Of a stretch of DNA of 64,000 nt, positions 44,333 to 54,465 are shown piece after piece. How positions within the stretch are numbered: position 1 is the first letter of the stretch; each line of letters starts with the position of its first letter. The notes beneath the pieces were generated by a model that did not search any database, was not told the origin of the DNA, and saw only the letters and a list, made by a program, of their open reading frames with translations. The translations under genes and the position numbers were made by a program. The stretch covers positions 132,598,335 to 132,662,334 of the forward strand of contig NC_080066.1 in assembly GCF_949987535.1 (NCBI RefSeq), given 5' to 3'. This stretch comes from Balaenoptera acutorostrata. Taxonomy: Eukaryota > Chordata > Mammalia > Artiodactyla > Balaenopteridae.

Positions 44333-45225
44333 ATGAGAAGACAGAGAAATATGCTGCAGATGAAGGATCAAGGTAAAAACCCACAAAACCAAAAAATAAA
44401 GAGGAAATAGGCAGTCTACCTGAAAAAGAATTGAGTAATGATAATAAAGATGATCCAAAATCTCAGAAATAGAATGGAGAAACTACAAGAAATGTTTGAC
44501 AAGGACCTAGAAGAAATAAAGAACAAACAAACAGTGATGAACAACACAATAATTGAAATTAACAATACTCTAGAAGGGATCAATAGCAGAATAACTGAGG
44601 CAGAAGAACAGGTAAGTGAGCTGGAAGATAGAATGGTGGAAATAACTGCCACAGAGCAAAAAAAGAAAAAAGAATGAAAAGAATTGAGGACAGTCTCAGA
44701 GACCATTGGGACAACATTAAATGCACCAACATTCGAATTATAGGGGTCCCTGAAGAAGAAGAAGAGAAAAAGAAAGAGTCTGAGAAAATATTGGAAGAGA
44801 TTATAGTTGAAAACTGCCCTAATATGGGAAAGGAAATAGTCCATCAAGTCCAGGAAGCACAGAGAGTCCCATACAGGATAAATCCAGGGAGAAACATGCC
44901 AAGACACATATTAATCAAACTATCAAAAATTAAATACAAAGAAAAAATATTAAAAGCAGCAAGGGAAAAGCAACAAATAACATACAAGGGAATCATCATA
45001 AGGTTATCAGCTGATTTTTCACCCTAAACTCTGCAGAATAGAAGGGAGTGGCAGGACATATTTAACGTGATGAAAGGGAAAAACCTATAACTAAGATTAC
45101 TCTGTCCAGCAAGGATCTCATTCAGATTCGACAGAGAAATTAAAACCTTTACAGACAAGCAAAAGCTAAGAGAATTCAGCATCGCCAAACCAGCTTTACA
45201 ACAAATGCTAAAGGAACTTCTCTAG
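44333..45225 (+). pseudogene. L1-A ORF1 (broken)
   Basis: The ancestral start ATG at 44333 is followed by an early frameshift/stop ('ggaaataggcag'). The coiled-coil part is readable at 44438-44677 (MEKLQEMFDKDLEEIKNKQT) and the RRM-like and C-terminal parts at 44674-45027 (IRIIGVPEEEE... QRVPYRINPGRNMPRHILIK). The ancestral end is ctaaaggaacttctctag at 45208-45225. Lys/Glu-rich with several indels relative to the minus-strand copy. Confidence 0.92.
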
Positions 45226-45389
45226 GCAGGAAACACAAGAGAAGGAAAAGACCTACAATAACAAACCCAAAACAATTAAGAAAATGGTAATAGGAACACA
45301 TATATCAATAATTACCTTAAATGTAAATGGATTAAATGTTCCAACCAAAAGACATAGACTGGCTGAATGGATATAAAAACAATACCCGT

Positions 45390-45707
45390 GGGCTTCCCTG
45401 GTGGCGCAGTGGTTGAGAGTCTGCCTGCTAGTGCAGGGGACACGGGTTCGAGCCCTGGTCTGGGAAGATCCCACATGCTGCCCAGCAACTAGGCCCGTGA
45501 GCCACAACTACTGAGCCTGCACGTCTGGGGCCTGTGCTCCGCAACGAGAGAGGCCACGATAGTGAGAGGCCCGCGCACCGCGATGAAGAGTGGCCCCCGC
45601 TTGCCGCAACTAGAGAAAGCCCGTGCACAGAGACGAAGACCAAACATAGCAATCAATAAATCAATCAATTAAAAAAAAAAAAAGACTCCTCATTTAAAAA
45701 AAAAAAA
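45390..45707 (+). mobile_element. CHR-type SINE inserted in L1-A ORF2
   Basis: 15-bp duplications aaaaacaatacccgt (45375-45389) and aaaaacaagacccgt (45708-45722) differ at one base. The host reading frame resumes exactly after the second copy. The tail has ATCAATCAATTAAAA units and two long A-runs, one of 13 and one of about 18 A, with the last run ending at the TSD. Confidence 0.96.
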
Positions 45708-47527
45708 AAAAACAAGACCCGTATATATGCTGTCTACAAGAGACCCACTTCAGACCTAAGGACACATACAGACTGAAATTGAGGGGATGGAAAAAGATAT
45801 TCCATGCAAATGGAAATCAAAAGAAAGCTGGACTGACAATACTTGTATCAGATAAAATAGACTTTAAAAAAAAGACTGCTACAAGAGACAAGGAAGGACA
45901 CTACGTAATGATCATGGGATCAATCCAAGAAGAAGATATAACAATTGTAAATATATATGCACCCAACATAGGAGCACTTCAATACATAAGGCAACTGCTA
46001 ACAGCTATAAAAGGGGAAATCAACAGTAACACAATAATAGTGGGGGACTTTAACACCTCACTTACACCAATGGACAGATCATCCAGACAGAAAATTAATA
46101 AGGAAACACAAGTTTTAAATGACACAATAGACCAGATAGATTTGACACTTATAGGACATTCCATCTGAAAACAGCAGAATGCACTTTCTTCTCAAGTGCA
46201 CAGGGAATATTCTCCAGAAGAAATCACATCTTGGATCACAAATCAAGCCTTGGTAAACTGACAAAAATTGAAATTGTATCGAGCATCTTTTCCAACCACA
46301 ACACTATGAGATTAGAAATTACAGGGGAAAAAACTGTAAAAAACACAAACACATGGAGGCTAGACAATATGCTACTAAATAACCAAGAGACCACTGAAGA
46401 AATCAAAGAGGAAAACAAAAAATACCTAGACACAAATGACAATGAAAACACTATGACCCAAAACCTATGGGATGCAGCAAAAGCAGTTCTAAGAGGGAAG
46501 TTTATAGCAATACAATCCTACCTCAAGAAACAACAAACATCTCAAGTAGTCTAACCTTACACCTAAAAGAACTAGAGAAAGAAGAACAAACAAAACCCAA
46601 AGTTAGTAGAAGGAAAGAAATCATAAAGATCAGAGCAGAAATAAATGAAATAGAAACAAAGAAAACAATAGCAAAGATCAATAAAACTAAAAGCTGGTTC
46701 TTTGAGAAGATAAACAAAATTGATAAACCATTAGCCAGACTCATCAAGAAAAAAACGGAGAAGACTCAAATCAATAGAATTAGAAATGAAAAAGCAGCAG
46801 TAACAACTGACACTGCAGAAATACAAAGAATCATGAGAGATTAGTACAAGCAACTGTATGCCAATAAAATGGAAAACCTGGAGGAAATGGACAAATTCTT
46901 AGAAAAGCACAACCTTCTGAGACTGAACCAGGAAGAAATGGAAAATATGAACACACCACTCACAAGTACTGAAATTGAGACTGTGATTTAAAATCTTCCA
47001 ACAAACAAAAGCCCAGGACCAGACAGCTTCACAGGCGAATTCTATCAAACATTTAGAGAACAGCTACACCTATCCTTCTCAAAGTCTTCCAAAATATAGC
47101 AGAGGGAGGAACACTCCCAAACTCATTCTACGAGGCCACCATCACCCTGATACCAAAACCAGACAAAGATGTCACAAAGAAAGAAAACTGCAGGCCAATA
47201 TCACTGATGAACATAGAGCAAAAATCCTCAACAAAATACTAGCAAACAGAATGCAACAGCATATTAAAAGGATCACACAATATGATCAAGTGGGGTTTAT
47301 CCCAGGAATGTAAGGATTCTTCAATATACACAAATCAATCAATGTGATATACCATATTAACAAATTGAAGGAGAAAAACCATATGATCATCTCAATAGAT
47401 GCAGAAAAAGCTTTTGACAAAATTCAACACCCATTTATGAAGAAAACCCTCCAGAAAGTAGGCATAGAGGGAACTTACCTCAAAATACTAAAGGTCCTAT
47501 ATGTCAAACCCACAGCCAATATCGTTC

Positions 47528-47574
47528 TTTTTTTTTTAATTTAATTATTTTTCGTATTAGTTACCCATTTTATA
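47528..47574 (-). mobile_element. 47-bp filler at a deletion scar, L1 3'-end-like, antisense
   Basis: At the position where about 350 bp of ORF2 reverse transcriptase are missing lies a T-run followed by an AT-rich bit and 'cgtattagttacccatttta', which resembles the reverse complement of an L1 3'UTR ('gttagttatctattttata'). The surrounding L1 sequence resumes with 'attaaggaaacactccc'. It looks like a tiny L1 insertion coupled to a target deletion. Confidence 0.5.
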
Positions 47575-49385
47575 ATTAAGGAAACACTCCCATATACCAT
47601 TGCAACAAAAAGAATAAAATACCTAGGAATAAACCTACCTAAGGAGGCAGAAGACCTGTACTCAGAAAACTGTAAGACACTGAGGAAAGAAATCAAAGAT
47701 GATATAAACAGATGGAGAGATATACCATGTTCTTGGAGTGGAAGAATCAACATTGTGAAAATGACTATACCATGCAAAGAAATCTACAGATTCAATACAA
47801 TCCCTATCAAATTACCAATGGCATTTTTCACAGAACTAGAACAAAAAGTCTTCAAATCTGTATGGAGACACAAAAGACCCTGAATAGCCAAAGAGATCTT
47901 GAGAAAGAAAAAAGGAGCTGGACGAATCAGGCTCTCCAGCTTCAGACTATACTGCAAAGCTACAGTAATCAAGACAGTATGGTACTGGCACAAAAACAGA
48001 AATATAGATCAGTGGAACAGGATAGAAAGTCCAGAGATAAACCCGGGCACCTATGGTCAACTGATCTATGAAAAGGAGGCAAGAATATACAATGGAGAAA
48101 AGACAGTCTCTTCAATAAGTGGTGCTGGGAAAACTGGACAGCTACATGTAAAAGAATGAAATTAGAACACTCCCTAACACCATACACAAAAATAAACTCA
48201 AAATGGATTAAAGACCTAAATGTAAGACTGGACACTATAAAACTCTTAGAGGAAAACATAGGAAGAACACTCTTTGACATAAATCGCAGCAAGATCTTTT
48301 TTGACCCACCTCCTAGAGAAATGAAAATAAAAACAAAAATAAACAAATGGAACCTAATGAAACTTAAAAGCTTTTGTACAGCAAAGGAAACCATAAACAA
48401 GACAAAAAGACAACCCTCAGAATGGGAGAAAATATTTGCAAACGAATCAACTGACAAAGGATTAATCTCCAAAATATACAAACAGCTCATGCAGCTCAAC
48501 ATCAAAAAAACAAACAACCCAATACAAAAATGGGTGGAAGACCTAAATAGACATTTCTCCAAAGAAGACATACAGATGGCCAACAAACACATGAAAAGCT
48601 GCTCAACATCACTAATTATTAGAGCAATGCAAATCAAAACTACAATGAGGTATCACCTCACACCGGTCAGAATGGCCATCATCAAAAAATCTACAAACAA
48701 TAAATGCTGGAGAAGGTGTGGAGAAAAGGGAACCCTCTTGCACTGTTGGTGGGAATGTGAATTGATACAGCCACTATGGAGAACAGTATGGAGATTCCTT
48801 AAAACCTAAAAATAGAATTACCATACGACCTAGCAATCCCACTACTGAGCATATACCCAGAGAAAACCATGATTCAAAAAGACACATGCAGCCCAATGTT
48901 CATTGCAGCTCTGTTTACAACAGGTCATGAAAACAACCTAAATGCCCATTGACAGACAAATGGATCAAGAAGATGTGATACATATATACAATGGAATATT
49001 ACTCAGCCATAAAAAGGAATGAATTTTTTGGGGTCATTTGTAGAGACGTGGATGGACCTAGAGATTTTTATCCAAAGTGAAGTAAGTCAGAAAGAGAAAA
49101 CAAATATCGTATATTAACGCATATATGTGGAATCTAGAGAAATGGTACAGATGAACCTGTTTACAAGGCAGAAATAGAGACACAGATGTAGAGAACAAAC
49201 ATATGGACACTCAGGGGGGGAAGAGGGGGCGGGATGAATTGGGAGATTGGGGTTGACATATAAACACTAATATGTATAAAATAGATAACTAATGAGAATC
49301 TGCTGTACAGCACAGGGAACTCCACTTTGCTGTACAGTAGAAACTAACACAACATTGTAAAACAACCATATCCCAATTTAAAAAA

Positions 49386-50157
49386 AGAGTAGAAAACCCA
49401 GAAATAGACCCACAAAAAATGCCCAAATGATTTCTGACAAACATGAAAAATCAATTCAATGGAGAAAAGATAGCCTTTTCAACAAGTACTGCTTGAAGAA
49501 ATTACACATTGATAGACAAAAAGAGAACAATGACCTAAACTTCACACCTTATTCAAAAATTAACTCAAATTGGGTCATAGACTTAAATGTTAATATGAAA
49601 CTATAAAACTTTTAGGAAAAAAAATGTAGGAGAAAATCTTTGAAATCTAGGTGTAGGCAAAGATTTCTTAATTTGACACCAAAAGCAAGATCCATAAAAT
49701 GAAAAGTTGATAAATTGAACTTCATCAAAATTAAAAACTTTTACTCTATGAAAGCTCTGGTAAGAGAATTAAAAGGCAAGCCACATAGTGGGAAAAAATA
49801 TTTACAAACAAAGAATATATAAAGAATACATAAAGAATTCAAAACTCAACAGGAAAAAAGCAAACAATCTATGGGCAAAAGACATGAAAAGCCATTTCAC
49901 AAAAGAAGATATACAGACGGAAAGTAAGTACATGAAAAGGTGTTAAACATCATTAGCCATGAGGGAAATGCAAATTAAAACCACAATGAGCTATCATTAA
50001 ACACCTATCAAAATGGCTAAAATAAAAAATAGTAACAACACCAAATTCTGGAGAGAATGTGGAGAAACCAAATCATTTTTGCATTACTGGTAGGAAGGCA
50101 AAAGGTACAACTACTCTGGAAAACAGTGTGACAGTTTCTTTAAAAAATAAAGCATGC
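49386..50157 (+). mobile_element. Old L1, piece 3 of 3
   Basis: Continues from piece 2 in ORF2 ('agaaaacccagaaatagacc', 'gccttttcaacaagtactgc') up to 'aacagtgtgacagtttcttt' and 'taaagcatgcc'. It is followed abruptly by another L1 fragment at about 50158. The remaining 3' end of this old L1 is not found downstream in the window. Confidence 0.85.
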
Positions 50158-51360
50158 CAGTAATCAAAGCAGTGTGGTATTGGCACAAAAACAGACATAT
50201 AGATCAAAGGAACAGAATAAAGAGCACAGAAATAAACCCATACACCTACAGTCAATTAATCTTCAACAAAGGAGGCAGAATATACAATGGAGAAAAGATA
50301 GTCTCTTCAGCAGGTAGTGTTGGAAAGCTGGACAGCCTCATATGAATCAATGAAATTAGAACACTCCCTCAAATCATATGTAAAAATAAACTCAAAATGG
50401 TCTAAAGATATAAATATGACATGACCCCATAAAACTCCTAGAAGAGAACATAGATAAAACATTCTCTGACATAAATCATACCAATAGTTTTTTTAGGTCT
50501 GTCTCCCAAAGCAAAAGAAATAAAAGCAAAAATAAACAAATGGGACCTATTCAAACTTAAATGCTTTTGCACAGCAAAGGAAACCATCAATAAAATGAAA
50601 AGACAACTGACAGATTGGAAGAAAATATTTGCAAATGATGTGACTGATAAGAGATTAATTTCCAAAATATACAAACAGCACATACAACTCAATATCAAAA
50701 AACCAAACAACCCAATCATTAAATGGGCAGAAGACCTAAATAGACACTTCTCCAAAGAAGACATAGGGAGGGCCAATCAGCATATGAAAAGCTCAACACC
50801 ACTAATTATTAGAGAAATGCAAATCAAAACCACAATGAGATATGACCTCACACCTGTCAGAATGGTTATCAACAAAAATTCTACAAATAATAAATTTTGG
50901 AAGGGTGTGCAGAAAAGGAAACCCTCCTGAACTGTTGGTGGGAATGTAATTTGGTGCAACCACTAAGAAAAACAGGAAGGAGGTTCCTTAGAAAACTAAA
51001 AATAGAGCTACCATATGATCCAGTAATCCCACTCCTGGGAATACATCTGGAAAAGATGAAAACTCTAATTCGAAAAGATACACGCACCCCAATGTTCACA
51101 ACAGCACTATTTACAATAGCGAAGATATGGAAGCAAACTAAATGTCCATCAACAGATGAAAAGATAAGAAGATGTGGTATATATATATATATAATATATA
51201 TATATATTATATATATATATACATACACACACACACACACAATGGAGTATTACTCAGCCATAAAAAACAATGAAATAATGCAATTTTCAGCAACATGGAA
51301 AGACCTAGAGATTATCATACTAAGTGAAGTAAGTCAGACAGAGAAAGACAAATATTATAG
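50158..51360 (+). mobile_element. L1 fragment truncated at both ends (L1-T)
   Basis: Begins inside ORF2 ('agtaatcaaagcagtgtggt') and runs through ORF2 3' sequence (frame 50595-50930 and 50897-51240) to the codon block 'agagaaagacaaatattata'. It stops there, without ORF2 end or 3'UTR, exactly where L1-B starts. It is of intermediate divergence: the Cys block is degraded ([14 protein letters not shown]). Confidence 0.88.
51178..51240 (+). repeat. (TA)n palindrome plus (AC)n microsatellite
   Basis: The L1 word 'acatatatacaatgg' has expanded into (TA)7 aa (TA)n att (AT)n followed by (CA)7, about 60 bp. The TA part is a near-perfect palindrome able to form a cruciform. Confidence 0.9.
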
Positions 51361-52609
51361 CGGAGACCTTCAATATGGTGGAAGAGTAAGACGTGGAGAT
51401 CACCTTCCTCCCCACAAATACATAAAAAATACATCTACATGTGGAATACCTCCTACAGATCACCTACAGAATGCTGGCAGAAGACCTCAGACGTCCCAAA
51501 AGGCAAGAAACTCCCCACGTACCTGGGTAGGGCAAAAGAAAAAAGAAAAAAGAGACAAAAGAATAGGGACGGGACCTGCACCACTGGGAGGGAGCAGTGA
51601 AGGAGGAAAGGTTTCCACACACTAGAAGCCCCTTCACAGGTGGAGACGGCGGGTGGCGGAGGGGGGAAGCTTCGGAGCCATGGAGGAGAGCGCAGCAACA
51701 GGGGTGCGGAGGGCAAAGCGGAAAGATTCCCGCACAGAGGATCGGTGCCGAGCAGCACTCACCAGCCCGAGAGGCTTGTCTGCTCACCCGCCGGGGCGGG
51801 CGGGGCTGGGAGCTGAGCCTCGGGCTTTGGTCGGATCCCAGGGAGAGGACTGGGGTTGGCGGCATGAACACAGCCTGAAGGGGGCTAGTGCGCCACAGCT
51901 AGCCGGGAGGGAGTCTGGGAAAAAGTCTGGAGCTGCCTAAGAGGCAAGAGACCATTGTTTCCAGGTGCACAAGGAGAGGGGATTAAAAGCGCCACTTAAA
52001 GGAGCTCCAGAGACGGGCGCGAGCCGCGGCTATCAGCATGGACCCCAGAGACGGGCATGAAACGCTAATGCTGCGGCCACTGCCACCAAGAAGCCTGTGT
52101 GCGAGCACAGGTCACTATCCACACCCCTGACCCCGGGAGCCTGTGCAGCCCGCCACTGCCAGGGTCCCATGATCCAGGACAACTTCTCCGGGAGAACAAG
52201 GAGCCCTCAGGCTGTTGCAACATCATGCCAGCCTCTGCCACCGCAGGCTCCCCCCACATTTCAATTATGACTACCATACCCCTCCCTCCCCCCAGCCTGA
52301 GTGAGCAAGAGCGCCCTAATTAGCTGCTGCTTTAACCCTGTCCTGTCTGGGCGGGGAACAGACACCTGAGGGCGACCTACACACAGAGGCAGGGCCAAAA
52401 CCAAAGCTGAACTCCAGGAGCTGTGTGAACAAAGAAGAGAAAGGGAAATTTCTCCATGCAGCCTCAGGAGCTGTGGATTAAATGAACTTCATGTACCCTG
52501 CATCTGTGGAATACCTGAATAGAGAACAAATCGTCCCAAAATTGAGGCAGTATACTTTGGGAGCAACTGTAGACTTGGGGTCTGTGGTCTGTGACTGAGT
52601 TGTTTCTTA

Positions 52610-52615
<6 letters not shown>

Positions 52616-52643
<28 letters not shown>

Positions 52644-52927
52644 TTTATTTATTTATTTGTCTATGGCTGTGTTGGGTCTTCATTTCTGTGCGAGGGCTTT
52701 CTCTAGTTGCGGCGAGCGGGGGCCACTCTTCATCGCGGTGCGCGGGCCTCTCACTATCGCGGCCTCTCTCGTTGCGGAGCACAGGCTCCAGATGCGCAGG
52801 CTCAGTCGTTGTGGCTCACGGGCGCAGTTGCTCCGCGGCATGTGGGATCTTCCCAGACCAGGGCTCGAACCCGTGTCCCCTGCACTGGCAGGCAGATTAT
52901 CAACCACTGCGCCACCAGGGAAGCCCC
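52616..52927 (-). mobile_element. CHR-type SINE inserted in the L1-B 5'UTR
   Basis: The duplication tgtttcttattttt lies at 52601-52614 and 52928-52941. On the plus strand the element starts with a T-run of about 25 bp, then TTTATTTATT, then the SINE body. Its body is among the least diverged in the window. Confidence 0.94.
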
Positions 52928-53571
52928 TGTTTCTTATTTTTATGTTTAGCTTAGTTTAGTTTATAGCACTTGTTATCATTGGTGGATTTGTTTATTTTAA
53001 TAATTTTTTTTAATTTAAAAACAATTTTTACTTGTTGTTTTCTTTCTTTTTTCTCCCTTTTCTTCTGAGCCGTGTGGCTGACAGGGTCTTGGTGCTCCAG
53101 GCTGCTGTCAGGCCTGAGCCTCCAAGGTGGGAGAGCCAAGTTCAGGAAACTGGACCACCAGAGACCTCCCGGCCCCATGCAATATTAATCAGTGAGAGCT
53201 CTCCCAGAGATCTCTGTCATAACACTAAGACCGAGCTCCGTCTAACGGCCAGCAAGCCAAAGTGCTGGAAGGCCCATGCCAAATAACTAGCATGCCAAAT
53301 AATAAACAACCCCACCCATTAGCAGAGAGGCTGCCTAAAATCATACTAAGTTCACAAACACCCCAAAACACACCACCAGATGCGGTCCTTCCCGCCAGAA
53401 AGACAAGATCCAGCCCCACCCAACAGAACACAGGCACCAGTCCCCTCCACCAAGAAGCCTACACAAACCACTGAACCAACTTCACCCACTGGGGGCAGAC
53501 ACCAAAAACAATGGGAATTACGAACCCGCAGCCTGTGAAATGGAGACCCCAAACACAGTAAGTTAAGCAAA

Positions 53572-54408
53572 ATGAGAAGACAGAGAAATATGCAGCAGAT
53601 GAAGGAGCAAAGTAAAAACCCACCAGACTAAACAAATGAAGAGGAAATAGGCAGTCTACCTGAAAAGAATTCAGAGTAATGATAGTTAAGATGATCCAAA
53701 ACCTTGGAAAAAGAATGGAGAAAATACAAGAAACAAGGACCCAGAAGAACTAAAGAGCAAACAAACAATAATGAACAACACGATAAATGAATTTAAAAAT
53801 TCTCTAGAAGGAATCAATAGCAGAATAACTGAGGCAGAAGAACAGATAAGTGACCTGGAAGATAAAATAGTGGAAATAACTACCACAGAGCAGAATAAAG
53901 AAAAAGAATGAAAAGAATTGAGGACAGTCTCAGAGACCACTGGGACAACATTAAACACACCAACATTTGAATTATAGGGGTCCCAGAAGAAGAAGAGCAA
54001 AAGAAAGGGACTGAGAAAATATTTGAAGAGATTATAGTTGCAAACTCCCCTAATATGGGAAAGGAAATAGTCAATCAAGTCCAGGAAGTGCAGAGAGTCC
54101 CATACAGGATAAATCCAAGGAGAAACACACCAAGATACATATTTATCAAACTATCAAAAATTAATACAAAGAAAAAATATTAAAAGCAGCAAGGGAAAAG
54201 CAAGGGAATCCCCATAAGGTTAACAGTTGATCTTTCAGTAGAAACTCTGCAGGCCAGAAGGGAGTAACAGGACATATTTAAAATGATGAAAGGGAAAAAC
54301 CTACAACCAAGATTACTCTACCCAGCAAGGATCTCATTTAGATTCGATGGAGAAATTAAAAGCACCACCAAACCAGCTTTACAACAAATGCTAAAGAAAT
54401 TTCTCTAG
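53572..54408 (+). pseudogene. L1-B ORF1 (broken)
   Basis: Ancestral start ATG at 53572 (atgagaagacagagaaatatg) followed by an early stop ('ccagactaaacaaatgaag'). The coiled-coil part is degraded near 53700-53900 and has small deletions ('aaatacaagaaacaaggacc' lacks about 6 codons present in L1-A). The ancestral end is ctaaagaaatttctctag at 54391-54408. A deletion also removes the segment before 'caccaccaaaccagcttta'. Confidence 0.9.
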
Positions 54409-54465
54409 GCAGGAAACACAAGAGAAGGAAAAGACCTACCAAAAAAACCCAAAACAACTAAGAAA

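Larger units (their letters stand above)
45284..49137 (+). pseudogene. L1-A ORF2 (broken, catalytic core deleted)
   Basis: The start is ATG at 45284 ('atggtaataggaacacatat'). The endonuclease part is interrupted by the SINE at 45390-45707 and resumes as [20 protein letters not shown] (45779). A TAG replaces a Tyr codon at 46842-46844. The reverse transcriptase starts as [15 protein letters not shown] in a frame with stops, and the segment that should contain the FADD motif is missing at 47528-47574. The C-terminal half is the best preserved frame (48156-48809, 217 codons), which ends in the Cys block [19 protein letters not shown]. The ancestral stop is TAG at 49135-49137. Confidence 0.92.
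41892..49385 (+). mobile_element. Near-full-length L1 (L1-A), inactive
   Basis: About 7.5 kb, with a 5'UTR of about 2.4 kb that starts near 'ggagaaccttcaagat', ORF1 (44333-45225), ORF2 (45284 to about 49137) and a 3'UTR ending 'ccatatcccaatttaaaaaa'. Short TSDs agagta are at 41886-41891 and 49386-49391, and the match extends to 9 of 11 bases. It carries a CHR SINE early in ORF2, a roughly 350-bp deletion in the reverse transcriptase region with a 47-bp filler, and multiple stops. Its 3'UTR differs in type from that of L1-B. Confidence 0.95.
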
